Source: Nocardia wallacei
GTDB taxonomy: Bacteria > Actinomycetota > Actinomycetes > Mycobacteriales > Mycobacteriaceae
NCBI RefSeq assembly: GCF_014466955.1
Contig: NZ_AP023396.1
Coordinates: 186,001-250,000, forward strand
Reading direction: 5' to 3'
DNA length: 64,000 nt
Shown here: positions 1 to 8,258 of the stretch, piece after piece
How positions within the stretch are numbered: the first letter of the stretch is position 1
Layout of the letters: every line of letters starts with the position of its first letter
Notes under the pieces: generated by a model
What the model was told of the DNA's origin: nothing
The model's input: only the letters and a program-made list of their open reading frames with translations
Database searches by the model: none
Position numbers and translations under genes: made by a program

Positions 1-574
1 GCAGGGTGCGGGCGGCGGTGGCGACGTCGGATTCCAGCCAGTCGGGGAGGTCGCCGTGGCGGGCGTGGCGGCGGAGGGTGGCGTTGGGCAGGTCCACGAC
101 GGCGCGGGTGAGGCGGTCGATCGAGCGGGGGTCGTCGGCGCCGAAGAGATCTCGGGTCAGTCGCCGGACGTGCTCGATCAGGGGTGAGTTCATGCGGGCC
201 AGGCGGTCGCGCAGCTCGGTTTCGGGTGCGCCGTCGAGCAGATCGCCCGGGCGCAGATGCAGGAGCAGTTTGGCGTCGTCGGGCTCCGCGCGCGCGAATT
301 CGATGGTGGCGACGGCCATTCCGACGGCGGCCGCCAGCGGATCCGGATCGGCCGCGGCAGCCAGCGCTCGCGCCTGAAACCGTTCCAGCGCGCGGATCCA
401 GGTCGCGACGAGCACCCCGTTGCGGTTGCCGAACCGGTGATACAGCGTGCCCACCGGCGCGCCACTGGCCGCCGCGATGGCGGCGACGCTGGCCGCGCGG
501 GGGCCGTCGCGCAGGACCAGGCTGCGCGCTGCGTCGAGGATCACGTCGGTGTCGTGCTTGCGGGGTGGCGCCAT
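1..574 (-). CDS. TetR-family transcriptional regulator, cut by the window edge
   Basis: The frame is open from the ATG at 574 to the left edge, about 191 codons, so the C-terminus is missing. A TetR-type helix-turn-helix is visible at about residues 28-50 (SGAPVGTLYHRFG), after a short basic N-terminus (MAPPRKHD). The rest is helical and would be the ligand-binding and dimerisation domain. It is divergent from two SRPBCC genes with only 21 bp between start codons, so it probably represses itself and that pair. The start lies beside the palindrome GTACTAGTAC. The ligand is unknown. The family call is firm; the regulatory target is inference. Confidence 0.85.
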   Translation of the reverse strand, partial: MAPPRKHDTDVILDAARSLVLRDGPRAASVAAIAAASGAPVGTLYHRFGNRNGVLVATWIRALERFQARALAAAADPDPLAAAVGMAVATIEFARAEPDDAKLLLHLRPGDLLDGAPETELRDRLARMNSPLIEHVRRLTRDLFGADDPRSIDRLTRAVVDLPNATLRRHARHGDLPDWLESDVATAARTL

Positions 575-595
575 GTACTAGTACGTTCCTTCTAT
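575..595. promoter_or_regulatory. Short divergent intergenic region with a 10-bp palindrome
   Basis: The 21 bp between the divergent TetR and SRPBCC starts contain the perfect palindrome GTACTAGTAC at 575-584, directly against the TetR start codon. This is a plausible TetR operator. The spacing is too short for two separate promoters, so promoter elements must extend into one or both coding regions. Operator function is inference. Confidence 0.35.
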
Positions 596-979
596 ATGGA
601 GCGTTTGCCCTATATCGACCAGCATTCCAGAGTAATCACCGCCGATCGGGAACATACCTGGACCGCCCTGCTGCGGTCGTCCTGTTCGGATCCGGCCGAC
701 CTCAGCACCGTGCCCAGGGGTTTCGTGCCCGACGAGGTGGATCCGCCACATCGCCTGGCGCTGCGGGGTAACCATCCGTTCTCACGGTATGCGCTGGTCT
801 TCTCGCTGTCCGAGGCCACGCCGGGCCGCACCACCCTGACCGCCGAGACGCGCGCCGTCTTTCCCGGGGTGGCGGGCCGCATCTACAAGGCTCTGGTGAT
901 AGGCAGCGGCGGGCATCGGCTGGTGGTCCGGCGGCTGCTGCGCCGGATCGCCGCCTCGGCCGAACGCGAGGGAGCATGA
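596..979 (+). CDS. SRPBCC-fold protein (polyketide cyclase/dehydrase-like)
   Basis: About 127 residues beginning MERLPYIDQHSRVI, the usual opening of small actinobacterial SRPBCC (START/Bet v1-like) proteins, whose fold makes a hydrophobic pocket for lipids or polyketides. The frame is open far upstream, but that part lies antisense to the TetR gene and has no family resemblance, so the start at 596 is preferred. The stop overlaps the start of the next gene as ATGA, so the two are probably translationally coupled. There is no catalytic motif that would name a substrate. Control by the divergent TetR gene is likely. Confidence 0.7.
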   Translation: MERLPYIDQHSRVITADREHTWTALLRSSCSDPADLSTVPRGFVPDEVDPPHRLALRGNHPFSRYALVFSLSEATPGRTTLTAETRAVFPGVAGRIYKALVIGSGGHRLVVRRLLRRIAASAEREGA

Positions 980-1491
980 TTCCCGGGCGGGTGTGGGGTG
1001 CCACCTCCGCCGAACTGAGTGCCGAATTACCCTGCGACGCCGAGCTTTCGGGCACTGTGACGGTGTGTGACCGGGCGGTCGGCGTCGACGCCCCGCACGG
1101 TCTGGTGTTCGCCTGGCTGTGTCAGCTGCGGGTGGCGCCGTACAGCTACGACCTGCTCGACAATTTCGGCCGCACCAGTCCGCGCCGACGCGATCGGCGG
1201 CTGACCGAGCTCGCGATCGGCCAGCGCTTCATGGGCGCGTTCACGCTGATCGGTTTCGCTCCCGCCGAGCACATCACGCTGCGCGGCGCCGGTGTCGCCG
1301 TCACCTATGCCACGCGGCCGGACGGCGACGGTTGCAGACTCCATGCGCGCGTACGCTTCCGGGGCCCGGCGTGGCTGCTCGCGCCGGTGCTCATCGGTGA
1401 TTTCGTCATGATGCGCAAGCAGTTGCTCACGCTGCGTGAACTGGCCGAGCGGGAGGCGGTAGCACCGCCCGCCCGGCCGATGTCCGGCTGA
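976..1491 (+). CDS. SRPBCC-family protein, second of a coupled pair
   Basis: A 171-residue protein whose ATG overlaps the previous stop (ATGA at 976-979). It has the N-terminal strand, central helices and long C-terminal helix expected of an SRPBCC protein (CDRAVGVDAPHGLVFAWLCQ near the start, then a helix ending in LRELAEREAV). Two different SRPBCC proteins in one coupled unit next to a TetR gene suggest a small ligand-responsive module for a hydrophobic compound. The substrate cannot be told from the sequence. Confidence 0.7.
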   Translation: MIPGRVWGATSAELSAELPCDAELSGTVTVCDRAVGVDAPHGLVFAWLCQLRVAPYSYDLLDNFGRTSPRRRDRRLTELAIGQRFMGAFTLIGFAPAEHITLRGAGVAVTYATRPDGDGCRLHARVRFRGPAWLLAPVLIGDFVMMRKQLLTLRELAEREAVAPPARPMSG

Positions 1492-1520
1492 TCGCGATCG
1501 GCGAATTCGAGCGCGCCCCG

Positions 1521-2369
1521 TCAGAGGAACAGGTCGGTCGTCAAGGGTTCGTCGCCGGGGGTCACGCGGTACTTGTCCAGGTCGGTGATGCCGTGGGCGG
1601 CCAGCACCTCGTCGTCGAGGAAGAAGTTGCCGGTGGTGTCCTTCGCGGGGGAGGTGAGCACGAGGTAGGCGGAGTCGGCGTAGATGTCTGGGGTGCGGGA
1701 GGTTCGGACCATCTCGTCGCCGCCGAGCAGGTTCTTGACCGCGGCGGTGGCGATGGTGGTGCGGGGCCACAGCGAGTTGACGCCGATGCCGTACTTACGC
1801 AGCTCCTCGGCCAAACCCAAAGTGGTGAGCGACATTCCGTACTTCGCGATGGTGTAGCCCAGCGATTGGCCCGCCCACTTCGGGTCCAGGTTCAGCGGCG
1901 GGGACAGGGTCAGGATGTGCGGGTTGCGCCCCGCCTGCGCCGATTCCTTCAGCGCCGGAATGCTCAGCTTGGACAGCAGGAAACTGCCGCGGCAGTTGAT
2001 GTCCTGCATCAGGTCGTATTTCTTCATCGACAGCGTCTCGGTCGGCGAGAGATCGATCGCCGAGGCGTTGTTGACAACCAGGTCGATGCCGCCGAACCGC
2101 CCGATGGTCTGCTGCACGGCCTGCGCGACCGCCTCGTCGTCGCGCACGTCGCCGACGAACTTCAGCACCGTGCCCCCGGCCTGCTCGAGTTCGGCGGCCG
2201 CGGTGTGAATGGTGCCCGGCAGCTTCGGATGCGGCTGGTCGGTCTTCGCGATCAGGGTGATATTGGCCCCGTCGGCCGCGGCCCGCTTCGCGATCTCCAA
2301 CCCGATGCCGCGGCTGCCGCCCGACATGATCAGAGTTCGCCCCGCCAGCCCCTTACCTGCTTCCGCCAT
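1521..2369 (-). CDS. Short-chain dehydrogenase/reductase (SDR), HSDL2-like
   Basis: About 282 residues. The Rossmann nucleotide-binding motif GGSRGIGLEIAKRA is near residue 19, followed by NNASAID, a catalytic serine region (ILTLSPPLNL) and YTIAKYG with the Tyr-x-x-x-Lys pair. The insert after the first beta strand (KTDQPHPKLPGTIHTAAAE) is typical of the hydroxysteroid-dehydrogenase-like protein 2 subgroup, whose substrates are poorly known. Two ATG codons lie at 2372 and 2369; the second gives better spacing from the GGAG upstream. It stands alone, downstream of the rsgA terminator. Confidence 0.85.
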   Translation of the reverse strand: MAEAGKGLAGRTLIMSGGSRGIGLEIAKRAAADGANITLIAKTDQPHPKLPGTIHTAAAELEQAGGTVLKFVGDVRDDEAVAQAVQQTIGRFGGIDLVVNNASAIDLSPTETLSMKKYDLMQDINCRGSFLLSKLSIPALKESAQAGRNPHILTLSPPLNLDPKWAGQSLGYTIAKYGMSLTTLGLAEELRKYGIGVNSLWPRTTIATAAVKNLLGGDEMVRTSRTPDIYADSAYLVLTSPAKDTTGNFFLDDEVLAAHGITDLDKYRVTPGDEPLTTDLFL

Positions 2370-2459
2370 CATCCAGCTCCAATCTGTCGCACCCCCGCCT
2401 CGATGATCTCGAACGAACCCCGCCGGGGGAGGGATCTACCCGATTCGGAGACTAAGTCA

Positions 2460-2499
2460 GCCCCCGTCGCTATGCAATTAGTTGCATAGCGACGGGGGC
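2460..2499 (-). terminator. Hairpin terminator after rsgA
   Basis: A perfect 18-bp stem (GCCCCCGTCGCTATGCAA and its complement) with a four-base loop starts 5 bp beyond the rsgA stop. There is no strong T-tract, as is common in actinobacteria. Confidence 0.75.
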
Positions 2500-2504
2500 G
2501 AACA

Positions 2505-3563
2505 TCACACTTCTCGGGATCGGTCGGAGTGACGCCTGCGATACTCCCAGCGCTGTGACTTTTCGGCGTTCTTCCAAGCTCGCTGGCGTTCGGCGCGTAG
2601 GCGGGCGTCGGTGCGGGCGGCCAGCCACTCGTTCTCGCGCTGCAATTTCAGGTAGCTGTCGAAGCGGCGGCGGGGAAGGGCGCCCGATTCCAGCGCGGCC
2701 TGGATCACGCAGCCGGGCTCGCGCTGGTGCGAGCAGTCGGCGAAACGGCAGTCCGCCGCGAGGGTTTCGATGTCGCTGAAGGTGCGGCCCAGGCCCTCGG
2801 CCGCGTCCCACAACCCGACCGAACGCAGGCCGGGGGTGTCGATGAGGGTGCCGCCGCCGGGCAGTGGGCGCAACTCGCGGTGCACGGTGGTGTGCCGGCC
2901 GCGCTTGTCGGTGGCGCGCACCTCGTCGGTGGCGAACACTTCCGCGCCGAGCAGCGCGTTCGCCAGCGTCGACTTACCCGCGCCGGAGGGACCGAGCAAC
3001 GCGACGGTGCCCGTCAGTACCGCGGTGAGCACGTCCATGCCCGCACCCGTGGTCGCGCTCACGGCCAGCGTGGTCGCACCCGGCGCGACCGCGCGCACCT
3101 CGTCCAGCGGAACATCCACGGCCAGATCGGTTTTCGTCAACACCACCACCGGCTGCGCACCGGATTCCCAGGCCAGGGCCAGCATTCGCTCGATGCGCCC
3201 CAGGTCGACGTCGCCGTCGGCGGCCGTGCACACCAGCACCGTGTCCACGTTCGCGGCCAGTACCTGGGCCTGTGAACGCCCGGAAACGGTGGCGCGCACG
3301 ATCGCCGTGCGCCGGGGAAGTAGTTGCCGCACAACGAGTTCGGTGTCCAGCGCGACCCAGTCGCCGGTACACAGACCCTCGACGTTGGTATCCGCCCGCG
3401 GGCAGCGCGCACGCGCGAGCCCTTCGGGTGTCGCGACGTCACACTCGCTGCGATCCATCCGGATCACGCGGGCCGGGACCCAGCCGGTGTCGAGCAGTCG
3501 GGTATACGCGGCGGATACGGCCGGATTCCAGCCGTAAGGAGTCAGACGGTCGTAATCGACCAT
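2505..3563 (-). CDS. rsgA: Ribosome small-subunit-dependent GTPase A (RsgA)
   Basis: A circularly permuted GTPase that helps late 30S subunit maturation. The 352-residue protein has an N-terminal OB-like domain, then G4 (TKTD, about 143-146), G1/P-loop (GPSGAGKST, about 191-199) and G3 (DTPG, about 242-245) in the permuted order diagnostic of the family. The C-terminal zinc site Cys272, Cys277, His279, Cys285 is followed by a helical tail rich in Arg and Glu. The ATG at 3563 (MVDYDRLTPYGW) is preceded by GAAGGA. A longer frame exists upstream, but its extra residues are low-complexity and out of character. It is followed by a strong hairpin. Confidence 0.95.
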   Translation of the reverse strand: MVDYDRLTPYGWNPAVSAAYTRLLDTGWVPARVIRMDRSECDVATPEGLARARCPRADTNVEGLCTGDWVALDTELVVRQLLPRRTAIVRATVSGRSQAQVLAANVDTVLVCTAADGDVDLGRIERMLALAWESGAQPVVVLTKTDLAVDVPLDEVRAVAPGATTLAVSATTGAGMDVLTAVLTGTVALLGPSGAGKSTLANALLGAEVFATDEVRATDKRGRHTTVHRELRPLPGGGTLIDTPGLRSVGLWDAAEGLGRTFSDIETLAADCRFADCSHQREPGCVIQAALESGALPRRRFDSYLKLQRENEWLAARTDARLRAERQRAWKNAEKSQRWEYRRRHSDRSREV

Positions 3564-3606
3564 GATGGAGAGTCGTCCTTCGTCGGGCACCGGGCCCGGC
3601 GTGGGC

Positions 3607-3702
3607 TCAGTGCATCGGGGAGAGGGTGGAAGCGCATGCGGCGGCGCGGCTTTCGACATCCGGCCGCTGCCCGACCGCGGCAATCCGATAGTTGGCGTTC
3701 AC
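3607..3702 (-). CDS. Candidate 31-residue small protein with a near-perfect ribosome-binding site
   Basis: A GTG at 3702 is preceded by GAGGAGGTGGAAGC, close to the ideal Shine-Dalgarno with 7 nt spacing. The frame reads MNANYRIAAVGQRP..., ends in SPMH and stops at 3607, 43 bp before the rsgA start on the same strand. It could be a leader peptide or small protein in the rsgA transcript. No family is recognised. The evidence is only the site and the position. Confidence 0.35.
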   Translation of the reverse strand: MNANYRIAAVGQRPDVESRAAACASTLSPMH

Positions 3703-3813
3703 GCTTCCACCTCCTCGACCCTTCGACGTTGCGTCCCCTGTGGACGGGTACAACGATGACAGGCGCCCCCGACGGGGCGCAACATGTTTTACGAGATCGT
3801 GCTTCGACCGCGC

Positions 3814-4695
3814 CTAGATGGCCGCGATCATCACGATGTTGAGCAGCACGATGAGCGCCACGAGACCCCACATCACATAGATGAACGCGATGCCGGGCGT
3901 GGACTGCGGCACCGGGCCGATGGCCCCGCGGATGAACGCGATCGCCGGTGAGCGGTAGTAGACGCGGGTGCTCATGCCCTCGGCCACCGGCACCACGGCA
4001 TCGGCCGGGCCCATATCCCACATCCAGCGGGTGGCGACCCGGACATGATGCTGGCCCGGCCCGATCGGGATGTGTGTGGCTCCCCAGCGCGCCATCGGCA
4101 CCTGCTGTCCGTTCACGAGGATCTTCGGTCCGGTCAGCGCGAGCATGAAGGCCATCGGGAAGTAGGAACTGTCCACCACGATGCCGGGCGGGCCCGGCTC
4201 GGGCTGGAACTGCGGCCCTCCGGCGCCGTACGGCGGCGGGAGTTGCCCCTGCGGCGCACCGTAATTCGGCTGCCCGTACGGATTCGGCTGCCCACCATAG
4301 GGATTGGCCGGTGCACCCGGAAACGGTTGTCCGGGAACGGGTGCGCCGTATCCCGGCTGGGGCGCACCGTACCCAGGCTGCGCGCCGTACGGCGGCTGCG
4401 GAGGATAACCGGGCTGCGGGAACTGCGGAGCCGACGCGCCGTGCGGCTGCGGAAGCTGCGGTGAGGACACGCCGGGACCACCGTTCCCGGCCTGCGGCAG
4501 CTGCGGCGACGACGCGCTGTGCGGCTGTTGGGCGCCGCGCTGCGGCAGTTGCGGGGCAGATGTGCTGTGCGGTTGCGGCGCACCGTAGCCGCCACCGCCG
4601 TGCTGCGGCTGGGGAACTCCGGGATACGGCGGTTGCCCGTTCTGCTGCCAGGGATTGTGCCCGTTCGGTGGCTGCCCGCCGTAGGGGTTGCTCAC
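3814..4695 (-). CDS. Pro/Gly/Gln-rich protein with a C-terminal membrane anchor
   Basis: A 293-residue protein. Residues 1 to about 165 are low-complexity (PQPHGASAPQFPQPGYPPQP, many GYGAP and NPYGG units). A compact domain follows, rich in beta strands (VDSSYFPMAFML..., GPGQHHVRVATRW), and a single transmembrane helix closes the protein (YVMWGLVALIVLLNIVMI). This layout, a disordered Pro/Gly tail plus one helix, is common for cell-envelope proteins of mycolic-acid bacteria. It lies between glfT1 and rsgA, so an envelope role is possible but unproven. No function is assigned. Confidence 0.75.
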   Translation of the reverse strand: MSNPYGGQPPNGHNPWQQNGQPPYPGVPQPQHGGGGYGAPQPHSTSAPQLPQRGAQQPHSASSPQLPQAGNGGPGVSSPQLPQPHGASAPQFPQPGYPPQPPYGAQPGYGAPQPGYGAPVPGQPFPGAPANPYGGQPNPYGQPNYGAPQGQLPPPYGAGGPQFQPEPGPPGIVVDSSYFPMAFMLALTGPKILVNGQQVPMARWGATHIPIGPGQHHVRVATRWMWDMGPADAVVPVAEGMSTRVYYRSPAIAFIRGAIGPVPQSTPGIAFIYVMWGLVALIVLLNIVMIAAI

Positions 4696-4725
4696 AGCCG
4701 TACCTCCATATTCGAAAACGCTGAT

Positions 4726-5634
4726 CTAACCGGGTTTGTGGAACTGCTCGCGCCGCCCCAGGCGTCGCAGTCGCAGCCATTCTTTCAGACCGGCCGGATC
4801 TTTTTGCTGCACAAGGAAGAACCAGGAGAACCTAGCCCATTCCTGCGGCAGCAGTTTGCGCATGCCGGGCTGTGCCATGAGGTAGCCGCGGTTGCGATAG
4901 GTGAAATAGCGCTTGACCGGATCGTCCGGGTACTGGGTGTGCATGCGCCCACCCAGAATCGGCTTGAACTCGGCGGATCCGTTGGGGTGCAGATACGCCG
5001 CCCGCAGGCAGGTGCCGAACGGCAGCCCCGACCGCACCAGGCGCCGATGGACCTCCACCTCGTCCCCGCGCACGAACAGCCGCAGATCCGGAACCCCGAT
5101 CACGTCGACGGCCCGCGCCGAGATCAGCGCGCCGTTGAACAGCGAGGCGATGCCGGGCAGGAAGTCGTCGTCGCCGAGTTCGGAACGCAGTCGCCGCCAC
5201 ACCACGCCGCGGCGCAGCGGAAAGGCCAGCCGGTCCGGATCGTCGATGTCGGCCACCACCGGCGACACCTCCGCGAGCCCGTGCCGCCGGGCGCAGTCCA
5301 CCAGCGTCTCGAGCACCTCCGGCCCCTCCGGGCGGCCGTCGTCGTCGGCCAGCCACACCCAGTCCGCGCCGAGCGACAGCGCGTGCAGGATGCCCAGCGC
5401 GAAACCGCCCGCCCCGCCGAGGTTGTGCTCCGAACCCAGATAGGTCGCCGGGACCGGTTGCTCCCGCACCAGCTCGCCCACCTCGGGCTCGTTGGCGTTG
5501 TCCACCACGATCAGATGATCGACCGGGCGCGTCTGCGCACCGAGCACCTTCAACGATTCGGCCAGCAACTCACGGCGTTTGTGGGTGACGACCACCGCGA
5601 CGATGCGGTCCCCGCCCGGTGCCGGTTCACTCAT
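4726..5634 (-). CDS. glfT1: Galactofuranosyltransferase GlfT1
   Basis: A GT-A fold glycosyltransferase of about 302 residues: N-terminal nucleotide-binding strand (IVAVVVTHKRRELLAESL), the metal/UDP-binding motif DDD at residues 97-99 (WLADDDG), and acceptor-side motifs FVRGDEVE and PNGSAEFKPI. GlfT1 adds the first galactofuranose residues to the arabinogalactan linker on decaprenyl phosphate at the inner membrane face. The call rests on family resemblance and on its place beside wzt and wzm, the order I know from M. tuberculosis (Rv3781-3783). Its ATG overlaps the wzt stop, so the genes are coupled. Confidence 0.9.
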   Translation of the reverse strand: MSEPAPGGDRIVAVVVTHKRRELLAESLKVLGAQTRPVDHLIVVDNANEPEVGELVREQPVPATYLGSEHNLGGAGGFALGILHALSLGADWVWLADDDGRPEGPEVLETLVDCARRHGLAEVSPVVADIDDPDRLAFPLRRGVVWRRLRSELGDDDFLPGIASLFNGALISARAVDVIGVPDLRLFVRGDEVEVHRRLVRSGLPFGTCLRAAYLHPNGSAEFKPILGGRMHTQYPDDPVKRYFTYRNRGYLMAQPGMRKLLPQEWARFSWFFLVQQKDPAGLKEWLRLRRLGRREQFHKPG

Positions 5635-6449
5635 GTGGGATTCCGCTCCAGTTCCCGTTCTCGTTCCAGCTCGCGCAGAATTTGGGCGACATGATCACCG
5701 GCTTCGGGCCCCTCGTAGGCCCGCACCACTTCCTCGATTCCGCCGCGCATCCGCATCTGCCCGTGATCGATCCAGATCGCGGTGTCGCACAGTTGCGCCA
5801 GGAATTCGTTGGAATGGCTGCAAAATACCAGGATTCCGGAGCGAGCGACGAGATCGCGCAGCCGATTTCGCGCCTTCTTCATGAACTCGGCGTCCACCGC
5901 GCCGATACCCTCGTCCAGCAACAGGATCTCGGGATCGATCGAGGTCACCACGCCCATCGCCAGCCGGACCCGCATACCGGCGGAATAGGTGCGCAGCGGC
6001 ATGTTCAGATATTCGCCGAGCTCGGTGAACTCGGCGATCTCGTCGACCTTGGCCAGCATCTGCTTACGGGACTGCCCGAGGAACAGCCCGCGAATGATGA
6101 TGTTCTCGTAGCCGGAGATTTCCGGGTCCATGCCGACGCCGAGATCGAAAACCGGTGCCACCCGGCCGGTTACGCGCGCGCTGCCCCGAGTGGGTTCGTA
6201 GATCCCCGACAGCAGCCGCAGCAGTGTCGATTTGCCGGCGCCGTTGTGGCCGACCAAGCCGACCCGGTCGCCCTCCTGGAACGACACCGTGATGTCGCGC
6301 AGCGCCTCGACGACCACCACATCGGACTTGTTGCGCCCGATGGAGCCACCGGCCTTGCCGAGAAACGCCTTCTTCAGAGACCGTGATTTGGCGTCGAAGA
6401 TCGGAAACTCCACCCAGGCATTCCGGGTTTCGATACTCACATCGGACAT
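5631..6449 (-). CDS. wzt: Galactan exporter ATPase Wzt
   Basis: A 272-residue ABC ATPase of the polysaccharide-export type. Walker A GHNGAGKST is at about 67-75, the signature region is YSAGMRVRLAMG, and Walker B is ILLLDEG followed by a switch histidine (FCSHSNEF). The N-terminal extension before the P-loop (FPIFDAKSRSLKKA) is typical of Wzt/RfbE proteins. With the permease encoded just upstream it would move lipid-linked galactan across the inner membrane for arabinogalactan assembly. There is no C-terminal carbohydrate-binding domain, as in the mycobacterial counterpart. Confidence 0.92.
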   Translation of the reverse strand: MSDVSIETRNAWVEFPIFDAKSRSLKKAFLGKAGGSIGRNKSDVVVVEALRDITVSFQEGDRVGLVGHNGAGKSTLLRLLSGIYEPTRGSARVTGRVAPVFDLGVGMDPEISGYENIIIRGLFLGQSRKQMLAKVDEIAEFTELGEYLNMPLRTYSAGMRVRLAMGVVTSIDPEILLLDEGIGAVDAEFMKKARNRLRDLVARSGILVFCSHSNEFLAQLCDTAIWIDHGQMRMRGGIEEVVRAYEGPEAGDHVAQILRELERERELERNPT

Positions 6450-6456
6450 GTCGCCT

Positions 6457-7410
6457 TCACACCCAGTAGGGGACGCGGGATCGGTACTGCTTCAGAGCCA
6501 AGACTGCCACCGCCCAGCCGACGACGGTGAATGCCAGCACCACCAGCCAGCTGCGCAAGGCGATGGGATCGCCCAGCGCGGGCGCGCGCACGATCTCGAG
6601 ATAGTGGAACGTCGGGATCAATTCGACCAGCCGCGCCCGCTCGCTCACCGTGCCGCCCTGCGCGTGCAGCACTTTCGCCGACCACATGACGGGGGTCAGC
6701 ACGAACAGCATGCGGGTGAGGCTGCCGAGAATCGGCGCGATGTCGCGGTAGCGAGTGCTGAAGATGCCGAACACGATCGACACCCACATCGCATTCAGGA
6801 ACAGCAGCACGATGGCGGGCAGCACGAGCAGCGCCGACCAGTTCAGATCGCGCCAGACGCTGAATCCCACCAGCATCACCGCGTAGATGATCAGGTTGTG
6901 CGCGAAGAACAGGAACTGCCGCCACACCATGCGGTAGATGTGCACGCTCAAGGCCGAGGGCAGCTGTTTGATCAGGCCCTCGTTGGCGATGAACACGTCC
7001 GCGCCCTCGATGATGCTGGCCTCGATCACATTCCACACGATGATGCCGACCGTCACGTACGGCAGATATTCGCGCAGCGGCTGAGCCAGCAGCGTCGCGT
7101 ACAGCAGGCCGATGGCGGCCGCCTGCACGGCGGTGGAGATGGTGATCCAGAACGGTCCCAGCACCGATCGCCGGTACCGCTGCTTGATGTCCTGCCAGCC
7201 CAGCGACAGCCATAGTTCACGCTGCGCGAAGCCGTCGCGTAGATCCTTGAACGCACGTCCGAACGACTGCGAATCAGACACTATCGGTACCGAGGCGTCG
7301 GCCGGGCGCTGTTCGGCGGTCGCCGGCTCGGCTGGAGCTGCTGCGGGCACAGTGACCGACTGTAGCCGTGCGCGGTAGCGGCCGCTGCGTGCGGGCCGCA
7401 AACCGCGCAT
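6457..7410 (-). CDS. wzm: Galactan exporter permease Wzm
   Basis: An ABC-2 type permease with about six transmembrane helices, ending in RSRVPYWV as in mycobacterial Wzm. The conserved amphipathic stretch LGWQDIKQRYRRSVLGPFW precedes the first helix. It pairs with Wzt 7 bp downstream. The start is uncertain: ATG 7410 lies 7 bp after the bpa stop, but GTG 7350 or GTG 7281 (VSDSQSFGRAF) would remove an N-terminus that is poorly conserved in the family. Together with bpa, wzt and glfT1 it forms a closely spaced leftward run. Confidence 0.9.
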   Translation of the reverse strand: MRGLRPARSGRYRARLQSVTVPAAAPAEPATAEQRPADASVPIVSDSQSFGRAFKDLRDGFAQRELWLSLGWQDIKQRYRRSVLGPFWITISTAVQAAAIGLLYATLLAQPLREYLPYVTVGIIVWNVIEASIIEGADVFIANEGLIKQLPSALSVHIYRMVWRQFLFFAHNLIIYAVMLVGFSVWRDLNWSALLVLPAIVLLFLNAMWVSIVFGIFSTRYRDIAPILGSLTRMLFVLTPVMWSAKVLHAQGGTVSERARLVELIPTFHYLEIVRAPALGDPIALRSWLVVLAFTVVGWAVAVLALKQYRSRVPYWV

Positions 7411-7416
7411 GGTCGC

Positions 7417-8004
7417 TCAGAGATACTGGCCGCTGCCCGTGGCCGAACCGCCCTGTCCGCGTTCGCCCGGGGAGTGCGCGCCCGGCGGCAGCGCGTGCCG
7501 CATCTGCTCGAGCTGCTGACGCGCGGCCATCTGCTGCGCGAACAGCGCCGTCTGGATGCCGTGGAACAGGCCCTCCAGCCAGCCGACCAGCTGGGCCTGC
7601 GCGATGCGCAGCTCGGCGTCGGAGGGAATGGAACCCTCGCTGAACGGCAGCGCGAGGCGTTCCAGCTCGTCGCGCAGCTCCGGCGACAGGCCCTGTTCCA
7701 GCTCGCGGATCGAGGTCTGGTGGATCTCCTTGAGGCGGGTGCGGCTGGCGTCGTCGAGCGGCGCGGCCCGTACCTCCTCCAGCAGTTGCTTGATCATGGT
7801 GCCGATGCGCATGACCTTCGCCGGTTGCTCGACCATGTCGGCCAGCGACTCGTCCTTGCTGTCGGTCTCGGTCCCCTCGCCGCTCTCGCCGACCACCTGC
7901 CCGGCGAACGGCGCCTCACTCTGGGCGCTCGCCGGGATGACCAGCGGCTTGCCTTCGGGGCCGATCACCACGATGGAATCCGGTGCTCCGTCCGATTGCG
8001 TCAT
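7417..8004 (-). CDS. bpa: Bacterial proteasome activator Bpa (PafE)
   Basis: About 195 residues. The protein forms a ring that docks on the 20S proteasome and opens its gate without ATP. The C-terminal tetrapeptide GQYL, the gate-opening docking motif, is present. The core VEQPAKVMRIGTMIKQLLEE and the stretch AQLVGWLEGLFHGIQTALFA are characteristic of the DUF2587 family (Rv3780). The ATG at 8004 is preceded by ATGGAGATC, a good ribosome-binding site, and skips a short upstream extension. It is the first gene of the leftward run with wzm, wzt and glfT1. Confidence 0.95.
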   Translation of the reverse strand: MTQSDGAPDSIVVIGPEGKPLVIPASAQSEAPFAGQVVGESGEGTETDSKDESLADMVEQPAKVMRIGTMIKQLLEEVRAAPLDDASRTRLKEIHQTSIRELEQGLSPELRDELERLALPFSEGSIPSDAELRIAQAQLVGWLEGLFHGIQTALFAQQMAARQQLEQMRHALPPGAHSPGERGQGGSATGSGQYL

Positions 8005-8258
8005 GATCTCCATCATGTCTTGTCCGGCCGCGACGCGCTGCGGGTGGGTACGCACTGCGGGTATGCCGGACAGTGGCGGTCAGTATTCTGTTGCGGTCGT
8101 GTCCGCCTCGTGTGTGGTTCGGTTTGCTGAAAGTCGGTTGCCATGTCGCGTGATCTGTCAGCTGGTTACCCCGGTGGTACCGGTGTGGTCGTCCGGTGCC
8201 CGGCGGTAGCCGTCGACACGGTTACCTCGACTTGCCCCCTGCCCTTAGAGTGGCCCAC

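Noticed and set aside
257..595. Upstream extension of the first SRPBCC protein to 240 residues
   Set aside because: The extra part lies opposite the TetR gene, has no resemblance to the family, and the conserved start is at 596.
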